64,000 bases of DNA from Rhipidocladum racemiflorum (GCA_036346355.1 CM070576.1:53243712-53307711), one strand, 5' to 3'. Shown: positions 1 to 13,006, numbered from the stretch's first letter. Numbers and translations are program-made. Notes: a model not told the origin generated them from the letters alone.

Positions 1-933
1 GTTTGCCTGTGCGCGCAGGAAAACAGAGCCGGGTATGCAAACGAGCAGCGCTATATTGGAGAAGGAGAGTTGTGCTTTCGTTAGTATATGCCTGCCCTTT
101 TATAGCGCTAGGAGAGGAAGTCCAAGAGCAGGAAGATGAATGTCAAGAGCCGGTAGATGAAAGGGCAGCGCATACTTTTATTCATGTGCCTTGAAATTAT
201 AATTAAATGGGCTTAACTCACCCAATTAATCTAACAATCCCCACCTAATTTGGCTGGTTGTAAGGCGGAGTGGAAGGGGAGGGAGAGCGCGGTGGTGGGC
301 TTTGGAGCCGAATGCTTGAGAGACCAAGCTCGCTCGAGCTCGGCTCATTTACAACCCTACCTGTGGCTGGTTGGTTGCGCACTCCCTCCCAACATCATAA
401 TTTGGCTGGTTGTAAGGACTTGCTAGGAATGGATAAACCCAGCCAAGGCCTAGTCACTAAAGCCCAAGGAGAAGGGCTAGGCAGGCCTAGCTAACTAGTG
501 GTGGAACTAGAAAATTTTCAACGATGGTGCACACTTTACTCGTATAACTCTATAGTTTTGTATAATTGTTTCACAACATCATAAATTCAACACAAATATT
601 CAAAATTTGCTAAAAAGTATTATACAAATAGTTCACAACATCATAAATTCACAACATCAGTGTATATATGAGCAATGCACTCTAATACCATATAAAATAA
701 TTAATGTATTGCTTGAGATTAAAGAGAGATACATGTGCTTCATACATTTTTTTTAAAATAGTTACTAATAGAGAAATAATATGCTAGCAATTACATGATC
801 CATATATGATAAATACTTGTTACTTTTCTAAGAACTTCAACAACTTATTATGCTCAATGTTTTTCTTCCATCAAAATTCATACCTCAATTATGTTCAAGT
901 TATATTTTCCTTAGCTTTTATTATCATTTATAA
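1..933. other. Intergenic, no gene seen; two short direct repeats
   Basis: I see no credible coding region. A perfect 20-bp direct repeat (TAATTTGGCTGGTTGTAAGG) occurs at 246-265 and 398-417. Between the copies, 318-352 holds a GCTCGAGCTCGGCTCA-type stretch resembling the larger repeat at 46.9-47.3 kb. A second direct repeat (TTCACAACATCATAAATTCA) occurs at about 569 and 631 in AT-rich DNA. Confidence 0.5.
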
Positions 934-965
934 CTAGTATGGTGCCCATGCGTTGCAACGGAATC
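934..965 (-). mobile_element. Helitron 3' terminus (minus orientation)
   Basis: Read on the minus strand, this stretch ends in CTAG followed by T, preceded by a GC-rich segment with the palindrome CGTTGCAACG. That is the usual form of grass Helitron 3' ends (CTRR end, insertion between A and T). The 56.76-kb element here has a similar end. The body would run rightward, but I could not find a matching TCTCTACTATT-type 5' end before 1958, so the element's extent is unknown. Confidence 0.5.
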
Positions 966-1318
966 CTAAACTTCACACAAATAACAACATTTCTATTTAA
1001 CAAATAAAATGAATAAACCAATTAAAATATGGTGATACACATAATAACCGTGCAATTTGCAATGTATTAACCAAAAGCGAGGCAAATTACAACTTAATAA
1101 TCGTCCAAGGTTAATATGTGTATCAAGTAACTTGTATTAAGCTTGCCATCTAAATGTTCATGCATTGATATAGATTAAATATATATATATATATATTATG
1201 TTATAAAACCTGAAAACAAGTTTCCCAACCATGTCCATCATCAATCTTTAGTCTGTTAAGCAAGCCGGTGGACAACCGCCCCATGCACCACCAAAGCTCA
1301 ATTGTCACTTATGCGATA

Positions 1319-1356
<38 letters not shown>

Positions 1357-1958
1357 TCTTGTTGTTGCGACATATTATCGAAGTGAATCTATAATAGACA
1401 TCAAACAATATCACATACAAAATCAAACCTCTGTCCCAACAATTTTTCCAAAACCATAAGAAATCAAATCGGGGGGAGATTATGAGAGATGAAAGTGATC
1501 AACACTTTTCAATATCTGCACATTGTTGTGAACAAATGGAACATAAAAAATAGCATTATTCTAATCTAATCATTACTATTATGGCTCTCATCAAAAGTGA
1601 CATCTTGAAATATTGCTTGCCAAAGAATATAATCTCATACATAGCGAGCCAACCAGCTCTCTTCTTGCATTAAAAAAAGTGGATATATCTCATGTTAATT
1701 TCCATATCCATCACATAAACAGTGTTAGTTTTCAAAACTCATTCCAGAAGTAAGGCTTCATACATCACAAGATTCCACTACATTCCATGCCACTAAGAAT
1801 CCAAATTTACAACACCGCTTAATCATGTCCAAAACAAAGTGTTCAAATAAGCTAACGAGTAAAGCACTGCCTATGATCTACAAACTCACCTTGGACAAAG
1901 CCCATCGAATTTGATTCAATTTCAGGTGCCTACTCGTGTCCAACACCACCACCCGTTG
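966..1958. other. Intergenic AT-rich DNA with (AT)n microsatellite
   Basis: No gene is evident. Short (AT)n runs occur at about 1180-1196 and 1315-1353. The last part (about 1860-1958) has an intron-acceptor-like TTTCAG at about 1920 and directly abuts the solo LTR, so it may be host DNA that the LTR interrupted. Confidence 0.4.
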
Positions 1959-4900
1959 TGTAACACCCCAAATTTTTGCTTTTCATGAAATTAAGTGTTG
2001 CTTTGCACTTTTGTGAATTTCTGGAATTTTCTGGAATTTATTTGGATTTATTTGGAATTTATTTGAATTTATTCCATATTGAAATAATTAAAGAAATTAA
2101 ATTTTCAAATAAAGTTTTGTTGGACATATTTTATTTGAGTCCCAAATGCCCTAAAATATTTTCCAGAATTTTTCTGGAATTTTTCTGAGTATTTAGCTAT
2201 TTTTCTTGAATTAAATGAATTACTGGGAATTATTTTAAATATTAAATCGCTGGAAATTCAACTCGGGTCAAGTACTATTCCTCCGACCGAGTCAGAACCC
2301 GAGTCGGACTCGAGTCCGACCCGAGCCAGCCGACTCGACCGAACCACGTTGAACCTTAACCACGCGTGGGCCTTCGGATCGAGATCCAACGGTCATGATC
2401 GGCGACCGACCCAGGCGGCCGTGTCGGACCGGACCCGTTCGCGCCAAGCCATCGTGGCCGTTGATCGCGCCACGTGGACGGCCGCGATTTCGTCGTCTCC
2501 GCCGAATCCGAGCCGGAGTCCTCCGCCGCGTCGCCGCCGCAGTCCGTTAGGGTTTCGGTTTGGCGCGACTCCGGGCTATTTTAAGCGTGGAACATCGCGA
2601 GGAGGCCCTTCACCGTGCGCATCTTTCGGCCCTAGCCTCTGAGCCCTAGCCGCCGCCACGTAGCCGCTATTGCTCGCCGGAGTAGAGGAAGTCTTCCGCC
2701 GCGGTTTTTCGTTGATCCCCGCCGCCTCCGCCGTTCCCCGACGACACCAAGCCCAGAACTGAGATCGCCGTGTCGCGCGCGCCTAGAGTGCCGGCCTTCA
2801 CGCGGAGTTGCGGAAGCGCCGCCGGGAGGTCGTCGTCTTCGTCTCGGTCAAGCCAGCGCCGCCGCGTATCATCAACCTCGCGAACTTCGGACGGCCGTCC
2901 GATCAAGATCTGGCAAATCACGGTGAGATCACGTTTAGATCCTCGGATCTAATCCCGGCCGTTGGATCTAGATCCAACGGTCCAGGATGGCCACGCTTCA
3001 CCCTGTAACGCGTCGCCACCCGATCAATCCGGGCCGTTGATTTTCGAATCAACGGCCGAGATTGTGCCACGCTGCCTGGAAGGTCGACCGTCGCTGGCCA
3101 ACGAATAAGACACGCCTGCAGCGTGTCGCCGACACGCCGCCCGCATGTCGACGCAGCCTTAACCGCACCATGACGCGTCAAGATGGGCCCACGTCGGCCG
3201 GCCACCACCGTGCCGTGGCGTCGGCGATAGCGCCACCGGTGGAGTCCCACTGTCGATCCGGCGGTGAGCCCGGCCGACGTCGCCGATGACGCCACCCGAG
3301 GCTACGTCGGCCGAAGTGAGCCGTGGACCGGGTCCACGGTGGACCAAGCCAAACCATGGACCACGTCCATGAACCGGCTGACGTCAGCAGACCAATCCAG
3401 TGCCGACACGTGTCCAGGCTGACGCAATAATTAATTTTTGAAAAAGAAAATGATTTATTAATTCGAAATAATGATTTCAGATTTTGATTCAAACTTCAAA
3501 CGCTTATAACTTTTGCGTTTCAACTCCGATTTGAGTGATTCAAATTTCTAAATTTGTATAAAATTGAGATCTACCTAAATATGAATTTTATTTAATTTTT
3601 GGACTAAAGTTTTTCTCTGTAATATTATTTAATTGATTATTTAAACTTTAATAAATCATAACTTTTGCATTTTAACTCCGATTTGAACGATTCCAGTTCC
3701 TAAAAATCCAGAAAATTATGTTCTTTCTGTTTATGGATTTTATTTGGAGTTTTGGGATGTTTTTGCCTAGTGTTTATTTGTGTATTGCTATTTGCACGCT
3801 TTACGAGTAGACGTTGAAGTGCCGGAAGGATTCGAAGGAGAAATATTGACTCAGGATCCAACTCAAGACCAAGAACAAGTACTCTTTGAAGGCAAGTTAT
3901 GCTTTGACCATGTTGATCCCATTTTGAAATCTATTTTGGTTCAAATTATTGCATGCTAGTTCAATTAGAAAATACTTTATTTAAATATGGGAGATTAGAT
4001 AAATACCAATTTGCTGTATGACACCTTGATTACTTAAATATGTGCCATGACCCCTTGTCACCCTAGTTGTGGTTTACTAGTTGGACATAATCAAATTGCC
4101 AACATGGGTTTTAGACCGTTGTAGTATATTGCTTAGACACACGTGCTCATGACTTGATTTTGTACAATCAAATGTTATTTTTGACTTAATGATATATTAA
4201 ACCTGTTTTTGAAAGGTAACATGTGATGTTGATAGCAAGTTGTGCTTGTTAATCAAGCGGGGTTTTGATAAATAGTTTTCGTAGGGGCATGTGGCAAGAA
4301 TGATCGAGTGGGCCGTGTGTGGCAATCGGGATGTTGATTTGGTTCTTGGGTAGTCTTGCCTGGTCACTCTAAGGACTTAACCTTGCAAGCCTTTGATCTG
4401 AGTCATACTTGCAACCACATGGCTGGAATGGGACAGCCCTAGTTGACTAAGTCGCTAAGGACTCACTTGTGGAGCCTCAGGGTGTCAATTACACCGTTTG
4501 TGTGATTGTACGGGGGGCGTATCGTGGTTGAGGCGGATACCCATCTAACGGTGTGTTGGTCCCATACTTCGCCTTGGCTAAGGGAAGGGATGGTGTAGAG
4601 CACGAACCTGGAGAGGACCACTGTGTTGTTTGAGGCTTAGAAAGGCTTTGTTACGGGAACTCGCCTTTGTGGTGTTTGACTGTATCTTGTGGGTAAAGTG
4701 CACAACCTCTGCAGAGTGTAGAATCTATTCGAATAGCCGAGTCCACGGTACTGGACAATGCTCGGGGATTACAGTCAAGGGTTAGACTTTATGAAAATAA
4801 CTTGGATTTGAAAGGTTGGTTTGGAGTAATAACGAGGTTGATGAAAATGTGGACTAGGATGGGAAAGATGTTTACTAAACTTCTTGAACAGTTATTTATG

Positions 4901-5414
4901 CTTTACTTGTTTCTCTTTGCTTCGAATCTACTTATGATACTTGTCAAATCTTTGTTTCGGCAAATATACCTTGAGCTATTCCTTTGTACCAAGCCATGCA
5001 TATAGTATATTAGCTTGCATTCTGCATGACTTCTTGAGTACCAAGTACTCACCCTTGCCACAATACAACACCAGTTGAAGAGGAGACTACACCGGCTTTG
5101 GAGGAGGAGCTCCACGAGGACTCATCTACTTAGGAGCGAGCGATCGATTGCCTGTGGTATCTTGGATGGCGCCACGGTTATCTTATTTTCATTTGCTATT
5201 ATCTTTCTTTTAATAAGTTTCGCCTGCGAGTCATTGCATTTGTAACTTGACCTTAAGGTCGGGTAACCAGTTTGATTATTTAATTAAAGTACTTTATTAG
5301 TATCGAGTGGTATGATTGTGATATTTACCGATGTAAGACTGTGTGCACTAGCGCGTTCCTGGACTAGTGCTGAATACACAGAGGGTCCGGATTTGCAAAT
5401 TCGGGGTCCCGACA
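1959..5414 (+). mobile_element. Solo LTR, 3456 bp, long-LTR retrotransposon (probably Ty3/gypsy)
   Basis: The stretch begins TGTAACACCCC and ends GGGTCCCGACA, so it has the TG...CA ends of an LTR. It is flanked by an exact 5-bp target duplication, CGTTG, at 1954-1958 and 5415-5419. No gag or pol coding is present inside. This is the footprint of an insertion followed by LTR-LTR recombination. The interior has a GC-rich block (about 2280-3430) containing spurious ORFs and an AT-rich 3' half. A related LTR lies in the opposite orientation at 7628-12135. The gypsy assignment is inferred from the long coding-free LTR with TGTAACAC ends. Confidence 0.8.
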
Positions 5415-5422
5415 CGTTGTAG

Positions 5423-5590
5423 GCAGCATCTAGTGACAATCCAGAGCTGCCAATGCAGGGCTGTTCAACAAAAAGGATAGATGAGGAGCTAGGGATGCTT
5501 TATGGACAAAAGGAAGCTTCTGAATGGCTCAAAAAAAGGAATATTCACATTTCACCGCGTGATGTAGTTGTTGTTGATGAGTCCTCCTAG
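5423..5590 (+). pseudogene. Short open frame of unknown origin flanking the solo LTR
   Basis: A 55-codon stretch between two TAG stops reads like ordinary protein (residues include GCSTKRIDEELGMLYGQKEA and a hydrophilic VVVVDESS end). It has no start codon and begins just after the LTR target duplication. I do not recognise the family. It could be an exon fragment cut by the retroelement or chance. Codon use is unremarkable. Confidence 0.25.
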
Positions 5591-5798
5591 AAACACCATG
5601 GCTCTTTATAACAAGCAAGAATGCTAGAGATAAAACAATTTGTTTGGAGCTAGGAGAAAGTGCAACAAATGTATGTATTCACCGGGAAGTAGCGTTAGCC
5701 AAGAAATCCTTTTGAGTTTCCCAATTCCCACATTCAAGCAAAACAACAACAACAACAACAACCAAGACTTTTGTCCCAAATATGTTGGGGTAGGCTAC

Positions 5799-5867
5799 AT
5801 TCAAGCAAAACCAATAAATATATAAATATATTATTTACTATGATATATTTATTGGTTTTGCTTGAAT
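5799..5867. repeat. Perfect inverted repeat (23-bp arms, 23-bp loop)
   Basis: The arms at 5799-5821 and 5845-5867 are exact reverse complements around ATTCAAGCAAAACCAATAAA, with an AT-rich loop. Just upstream are (AAC)n and a GTTGGGGTAGGCTA stretch that I recall as common in dispersed grass repeats. It may be the end of a small transposon. It could form a hairpin if transcribed. Confidence 0.6.
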
Positions 5868-5916
5868 ATGGTAAACTCAAAAGGATATGTACAGATAATT
5901 CACGTACTTGTGGCCA

Positions 5917-6891
5917 TCACAATGCCTTGTAGAGTCGTAGATCTCTCATGAAACCAATAAATTCATACTTCACATCATCAGCCCGGAAAGCAGCATTAGC
6001 GGTTGCCTCTAAATTAACTGCAACCTGTGATGAAAATGAAGAATAAAATCAGATAAGATTGAGATAAATTTTATATTAGCATGAAATCAGGTAGATATGC
6101 TCCTGTAGAAGTGGTTCCATGAAACTTCTGAATTTTACTAGGCCATCTTCCATGCAGACCAAGAAGCCAAGGATGTAATAGAAGGTGGTTCTACTGTAAG
6201 AACATCTTCAAGAAACGGAAATTTTTTCCGCTGGTAGGATGAATAATAAAAATGGAATCATATCTAAGACCAAGAAGCATAGAAATAATATAATGCTAGT
6301 GGGAAGACATTATAGGATGATTTGCAATGATGAATTTTGTACTCTCTAGCTTGAGAAGCAACTTTCTAGTCATATAGCTGCTACGACAATACAAAATGAA
6401 GAATTGTCATCATGCCAAACATGAGAATATGAAAATTGAATACATATATCTGCAACTTTACCCAGATGCAAGCTCCAAGAAAAGGAATTGAGTCTGATGA
6501 ATAACATCCTCACAATGTAACCACATCAATAGTCAAGAACAGCTTATATATCAAAGATAGCATTGAAATCAGTAGATGAAAAGTCACCTTGGCGTAGCAC
6601 TTCAGATTTGTAGCTATTTTACCAACTATGACATTGAGTAAAACTAAATGGTCATTCAGTCCTAGTAGCTCAGACAATCTTGCATACAACTGTTGCAGCA
6701 AAGAACTAGTGCTTTATGACATTTGTCAAAAAAAGTATATCAAGATGCACTAAAAATATTATTCTTTTATTTCATTTCTTCTAAACCTTTGCAGAATGCA
6801 TGGCTTGGTCTCCTACATATGACCTCCTGAAATTTTGCACAAAGATGAGAATAGCTTGATCAAACATTTGCTTACTTAATTCTTGATTTCT
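5917..6891 (-). pseudogene. Exportin-7 (XPO7/RanBP16-like) gene fragment
   Basis: The minus strand carries several consecutive pieces matching the C-terminal half of plant exportin-7, a Ran-dependent nuclear transport receptor. Two exons look intact with GT-AG borders: 6787-6891 (35 codons, contains FRRSYVGDQAMHSAK) and 6588-6689 (34 codons, LYARLSELLGL...VGKIATNLKCYAK). Further downstream are degraded pieces: KLESTKFIIANH near 6330, SRTTFYYILGFLVCMEDG near 6150-6190, MEPLLQ near 6105 (followed by GA, not a GT donor), and 5917-6024 (VAVNLEATANAAFRADDVKY...), which ends in TGA where the real protein continues. The N-terminal half and the rest of the C-terminus are absent. Inferred: a truncated, non-functional copy, possibly moved by a transposon. 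Confidence 0.7.
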
Positions 6892-7627
6892 CTGCAATGA
6901 AAGTACAAAACAGGTCTCATTCACACAATAAGCCTGTGGAGCTCATGACACTACTAACAAATGTTAAGCAAAGTAAAGGGCTATATGTGAGGACATGCCA
7001 TAAGCCAGATTAAAGGAACAATAAGAAAGAAATCATGTGCAGGTTCAGCACATTTAACAACAACCAGAGCATAAATGTTTGTTAGTGCCTGTGGGGCAAT
7101 AGAAACACAAGGCACTAATCTTCTTGTAATAACATCATTGACACACAAAAAAGATTTTGGGGCCAGCTTGTAGTAGATGTGCTAATCTTTACCAATTCCA
7201 ATAGGATTTTGTTGTTATTGCTCCAAAAAAATATTATTTCAACAAACTGCTATATCTAAAAATAGAAAAAGCTAAATGCTTTTGAAAAGCCACCGCAAGG
7301 CCAAGCGATGCGTTAATTATACCTCCTATAAAAATTGTGTTTGTCTGCATCATATATGGTTATTGTTTCTAAATTACCTGTTGTTAGCTAGACACTCCAA
7401 TTGGCCACCTGCCAACCCAATGGAACACATAAAAATATTACTATCTCCAAATAGAGAAGGAGATTTGAGTCAATAACAAAATGAAGTAACATTTCCTGAA
7501 AAGTAGGATGTCTGTTTTTGACACTGACATTTATAAGCGAAAAGACATCTCAAACCATAGTTTGTCGAGTTGCCAAATACTAAGTGTTTAGTCATTTTCA
7601 GTGTATACACTCAATTTCAACTACAAG
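6892..7627. other. Intergenic, possibly more remnant gene sequence; nothing firm
   Basis: AT-rich DNA with only short ORFs. It could hold degraded upstream introns or exons of the exportin-7 fragment, but I could not match any stretch to that protein. It ends at the long LTR beginning at 7628. Confidence 0.3.
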
Positions 7628-10600
7628 TGTGACAGTACCCGCACATATTCTAGAAGTATAGAAAAATGGGCGCGATGTAGGCCCCCGGATTCACTGTCCG
7701 GAACACCCTGTGTATTTCTGTACTAGTCCCAGATCAGTAGCTAGTACACACAGTCAAACAGTGGTGAATCAACAACCATATCACGATAACATATAACCAA
7801 GTAATAATAACACCAAATAAAAGCAAAGACCTTACGGTCAAGGTTTACTATTACTGCCTTCACAGGATGAACAACTTGAATAACTACAGCGAAATAAGAT
7901 AATACCAAGTGGTGACCCATCCATATGCCCACAGGCAATCGAATGGGGTACGCGTCCTAGCCCTTGGAATCTTCTTTGACGGCTTCCTTCACTTCTGGGA
8001 CATGTTTAGAATGTAGCATGTGAGTACATAAAGTACTCGGCAAGTCTGGGAATAATGCATAATGCAGGGCTATCCAATGGTGGCTTTTTATGGTTCTTTT
8101 GCGCAAAGCAATACTTTCACAAACTTTACATGTAATATTTTTCACAAAACCATTTTTACAATTATTTTTACATTTGAAATTATTTATAACTTCTAGTGAA
8201 GGTTCTAGCCACCAATCACTAGTATACATGCTCTATCCGCCACATCTCAAAAAGATCAGGGTTCAATCCATCCACATGGCTCTGTCTGCCATGGTTCACA
8301 AAATAGGTTCAATCCACCTACTTGGTTTTAGCCGCCAGAAGCACACCCGAGAGTTCTAACCACTCCTGGATCCCAAAAGATTGTTTTAAAAACCAAAAAT
8401 CAAAGTCTACCAATATGAAAGCATTCTTCGCTTTGCCCTTGACCGTAGGCACGGCTATTCGAATAGTTTTAGCTCTGAAGAGGTGTACAACTTTACCTAC
8501 AAGACATGATATTCTCTTGATGCCAAGCTATTAGCACACTTCCTTAGGTGTGCCGACAGAGATATCATGATAAGGCCTTTACAATGTATACGCCTAACCC
8601 GACCCACCCGCTGAGGTTTCACCGCTATTAGGGTTCTATCTACCCAGTACAGAAGCCCCCTCTTGCACCGTGTGAGAAATAGTCTTGCCTCTATCTGGCA
8701 CTCATATTCCACCAACTGGTGAGTCTAAGTTAGGTTTCTACAAATTATTCAGCCAGGTTGTGCCCACTTTGACATGTGGTTGTACGGTTATGCTTGGAAT
8801 GGACAGTCATAAGCGTCGGTCCTTAATTGACTTGGGGCGGTACTTGCACAATGAAAACTAGTGCTCTATCCGCACCCGCTAGACAAACCACTCTGCCCAA
8901 GTATAAATCATTTTTATTTTATTTTTATTTTGAAAACCAACGGCAATACTTTCTGCCTATAATTTCCAACACAAGTTTTCAAGAGTTATGAGAAATTCCC
9001 ACCCATAGGTGCATACTGACCGATTGCGAGTCTAAGCATTTCTACCGAACTATTCTATTCCACCAATAGTTTATTTTATAAACTACAAATCTCAGGGTTT
9101 GATTACAGTCCCTATAATCAATTTTGCAATCTCCAATAATCCTTAAATTGCCACAATTTTTTAATCATATGAATAATCCAATTCAATATAGTATCTAACA
9201 AGTAGTAAGTATATCATGGTACTATCATAACTCCAAAATCATATTAAACTACAATTATGTTTGTATATGAAATATTTCCCTTGAACTATAACTTGTATTA
9301 CTGATTTATCCATCATTCGTACGGCGATCAATCTTATCATCTACTAAGAATATTTCACAAAATCATCTACTAAACCACCGAGAATACTTCACAATATCAT
9401 ATCTAATCATTTAGGATACAACCCACCGATAATACTTCATAATATCATATATTTAATCCTCCTCATTATCACCTCTAAATCATCTACTATAATCCACCAA
9501 GAATACGTAATATTATCATTTACTAAACCACCAAATATTATTCTATAAAACTAAGATTTTAATAATTCATCGTCAATAGTAGTTTCCATTAAAACCGATA
9601 CCGAGATAACTAAATAAACCACACATATTCTGCATTATTCACAATTCTCCATAAATGATTATCACATATCTATATTTCCATAATCATCTATTTCTTAATC
9701 AGTCCGTTAATAATAATTCCCAACAAACACTAATAATCCAACTGACTCTGATTCTCATTTGATACTATTTTATCAACCCAAGGAATCCAATTCAACACAT
9801 TATTTACTTACAATGATCTATTTAATCCATTATGAATACTTCACAATACCATACATCTTCCAAAATCCCCCCCAATCCATTATAGTGTGAACTACTATCA
9901 CAATCCCACTTCACAATATTTCAATCATCAACATTCATAGATCAATTTTATAATTAATAATCCCCATCAACACTAGTATTCATTTAACTCCCATCAAGTT
10001 GAGTTCTAACTCCAATTCACATTCCATAATGTCTAATCCATTCAAAATGTCATCTAATGAATTATTCTCCTAATCAAAGAATATTTAATCAAAAGTATTT
10101 ATTATGGGGGATTACTGTGCTAGGGCGACAAAGGATCGTGTGTAACAAAATCAAGGAGGTCTAAACAATACGTATAACTAACCGTCTAACGTTAATATCA
10201 TCCTTTTTAGATAAATAGCAATGCAATTTGTAAGACATTTATAAATTTTAGGATCAACATGCGTCAAGGAGACTTTCCTTAGGTCGTAGCGAGGGTCTCA
10301 ACGTCCCGTGGTTCAGCGACGGCGTCGACGGCTCCGACGAGTTCTTCGGCTATGCGCAAAACAGTACAACCAAATAAAAAAATAAAGAAAATAAAATCTA
10401 AAAATTATAAAAATAATACTGACAGATAGAGGGTGATTTTAGATGGATTTAGGAATTTTAATCACTCGATTCGGAGTTATAGTGAAAGAGAACGAGCGTT
10501 TCGAACCTCCCGCCGGACTTGGAGAAGAAATGGCTGCCAGTGGAACTTAGGTACTCAAATTCAAAATCTGATTTTACTGGATGTATAGGACACTTAGAGG

Positions 10601-12135
10601 AAACTTTAGTAAAAATTTGAGCCCAAACGGAGGTCGGGAGTGATCGGGAGAGCTCGCCGAAATTTCGGAAAGAACGGCTTCTACAGGGAGATCATTAGGT
10701 TGGATTGGAGAAATTCCAATTAGGCTGTGTGGGGAATGATGAGAGTATTCTGGGGTTCAATTTATAGGACGATCGGACTAGCGGATCGCCGGAAATAACT
10801 CGTCGAAGTTATGACCGGAAGCGCGTGCAACGGCGCTCGGGCTGCATATGGCGCCGGTGATGGGGGGGCGGCGCACGGCCGGGGAAGGGGTGGAGTAGGT
10901 GTGGCCAGGCATGGGGGTTGCGGAGGACATGGTGGCCGGTGGCGGGGATGGCCGGAGTTGGTGCGGCCACGGGCATGTCGGCGGCGAGGACAACCGAAAT
11001 AAAAAAAATTCGGAGCATGCCATAGCAAAGAGGAAGTGAGCACCATGTAGAACGCGATGATACGAACCTAGCGGTGTTGCCGGATTTCGGAGGGGATCGC
11101 CGGTTTGCGAGAAATCGACAATGAACGGGGCTCCAATCGTCAACTTTGACCGTGAAATTCGTCGCTGTCCTGCAACGAAACCCAAAATTTCTTGAGGGCT
11201 TTTATTCGTGGCGACAAGAAGCACACGATGACGCGATCAGATTGGAGTTTGGCTTACTGGAACAAAAGATGACACGGTGGTGTCAACGGAGGACAACCGG
11301 CGTCGGCTTTCTCGAGCACCCGGCCGAATGGAGTGGAGAGGCTATGGAAGAGTGAGAGCATGGGAAAGAGGATGCCGTGACGAAGATTTGAGAGGTGGTA
11401 GAGAGTAGTTTTGAGTTGAAACGGCCAAGTTATTGCCTTTTGAATGAGTTTCGGTTTTTGCTCGATTGTGCCGTTTCCGGTGGGATTGAAGATGAATGGA
11501 CATGGGGAAATGAATCTCCTCATCAATACATTTCCAACGGATCCGATCGTTCGCGTTTTGGTGGAGAAATGAAGGAGTTATGGAGATTTGAATGCAAGGC
11601 GCCATGAACGGGAGTTGAACGAGCTTCTCTGGAACTGGAATCGATCGTAGGTTGAAGATGCACAGGAAACTCCGACAGTGGGCCTCATGAATAGTGATCA
11701 AAGCAACACGCGAGCAATTAATTAGCAAAAAGAGTCTAAAGATCCCGAAAAAATTCCTAAAAATACTAGGGAATACTTGGAACCCAATAAAATTGGTTTC
11801 ATTGATTTGGGATGAATTTTAGAATTTAGATAATTCTGAGACGAATAATTTGAATTCGGAGAAAGAACGCGAGAGATAAAATGCCAAAGGGATTCTATAA
11901 ATCTTGAAAAAAAATCATTTTAGAACATTTGGAACCTAATGCAATAGGTTTCGGGATTTTTAGAGCATTTTGGAACTCGGATGGAATTTTGAATAAGGAC
12001 ATGAATTTAGAATTTCGATTTTGCGGACGAAGATGGAATGGACTCCAATTTCGGAAGGATAAAGAAGAACCAAATTTTGAATTTAATTAATTTAAATTAG
12101 CTTTTTGACAAAAGACCGAAATTGGAGATGTTACA
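7628..12135 (-). mobile_element. Long LTR-like element related to the 1959-5414 LTR
   Basis: Read on the minus strand it begins TGTAACATCTCC (12135) and ends GGGTACTGTCACA (7628). Near its end it has GGACTAGTACAGAAATACACAGGGT, which parallels GGACTAGTGCTGAATACACAGAGGGT (5362-5387) in the first LTR. No gag or pol coding was found. Flanks (ACAAG on the left, CGCGA on the right) do not match, so there is no target duplication. It may be a solo LTR that lost its flank, an inter-element recombinant, or an LTR with a secondary insertion, which would explain the extra kilobase. The boundaries rest only on the TG...CA ends. Confidence 0.55.
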
Positions 12136-12380
12136 CGCGAGGAGGTCGAGGGACGATGCAGGCACCAGCTAGGCTGAGGGGCAACATCAAGGAGGCGGAC
12201 GGGCGACGCAGGCGCGGGGAGGTAGAGAAGGTGCGAGACGTGGGGTGGAGATGGTGGATGTGGGGTTGGAAGCAGCTTAGGGAATGACCGAACAAGAAGA
12301 TAAAATTGGGGTGAGGGGAGAGAAGAGAAGGCTAGTGTCACGCGGTTGTGCGGAGGAATCGTCCAACTTATACGGATTAA

Positions 12381-12645
12381 GGCCCTGTTTGGTACGGTTT
12401 CAGATTCTAGTAGAAACGAAAATGGTTCCAGATTCTTGGTAGAAACGTTTCAAGTAGAATCAGAACACTTCCTGCAAACCGTTTGGTACGGTTCCAGATT
12501 CTAGTATAAACTAGTAGAAACAAGGTTGAGGACGATTCAGCCCTAGAGTGGAAAAAGAAGGAATGTTCCGAGTTTTAGCTCGTTTGGCTGGATTTCTCCC
12601 AAATTCTAGTAGAAACAGCTCGGTTTCAAGTTGCCAAACGGGGCC
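12381..12645. mobile_element. Tourist-like (PIF/Harbinger) MITE, 265 bp, TSD TAA
   Basis: Terminal inverted repeats GGCCCTGTTTGG and CCAAACGGGGCC (11 of 12 match) are flanked by TAA at 12378-12380 and 12646-12648. The interior repeats CAGATTCTAGTAGAAAC. A diverged relative is at 41234-41456. Confidence 0.75.
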
Positions 12646-13006
12646 TAAATTTTTGCTTTTATTAGTTTAGATTAGATAGATGTTTATGATACAAATTTTT
12701 AAAGAAATTTGGCGTGCCACGTTGCTAGACAGCTAGTTTACTGAAAAGAGACATCGCGTGCACGATGGATGGTTACGGATCTCTACTAATTTTCTACTAA
12801 ACACTGTTTTTACGTGGCCGTCTGTTTAGTCACGACCGATGAGGTGCCCCTTGACACGTCGTCCCCTCAACTTCCGGAAACTCTACGCACAAACCGCCAC
12901 ACGTCCCTTAACTCTTCTTAAACCCACTTCCTACGGTGCGATCTCACTTGCGCTTGCGCCAGCCAACCACTCCGCAACTCTCCACTTCCCACACCCTAGC
13001 CGACAG

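Noticed and set aside
2349..3492. Overlapping GC-rich ORFs on both strands
   Set aside because: They lie inside the solo LTR bounded by CGTTG duplications; no domains, and frames overlap freely as expected from GC content.
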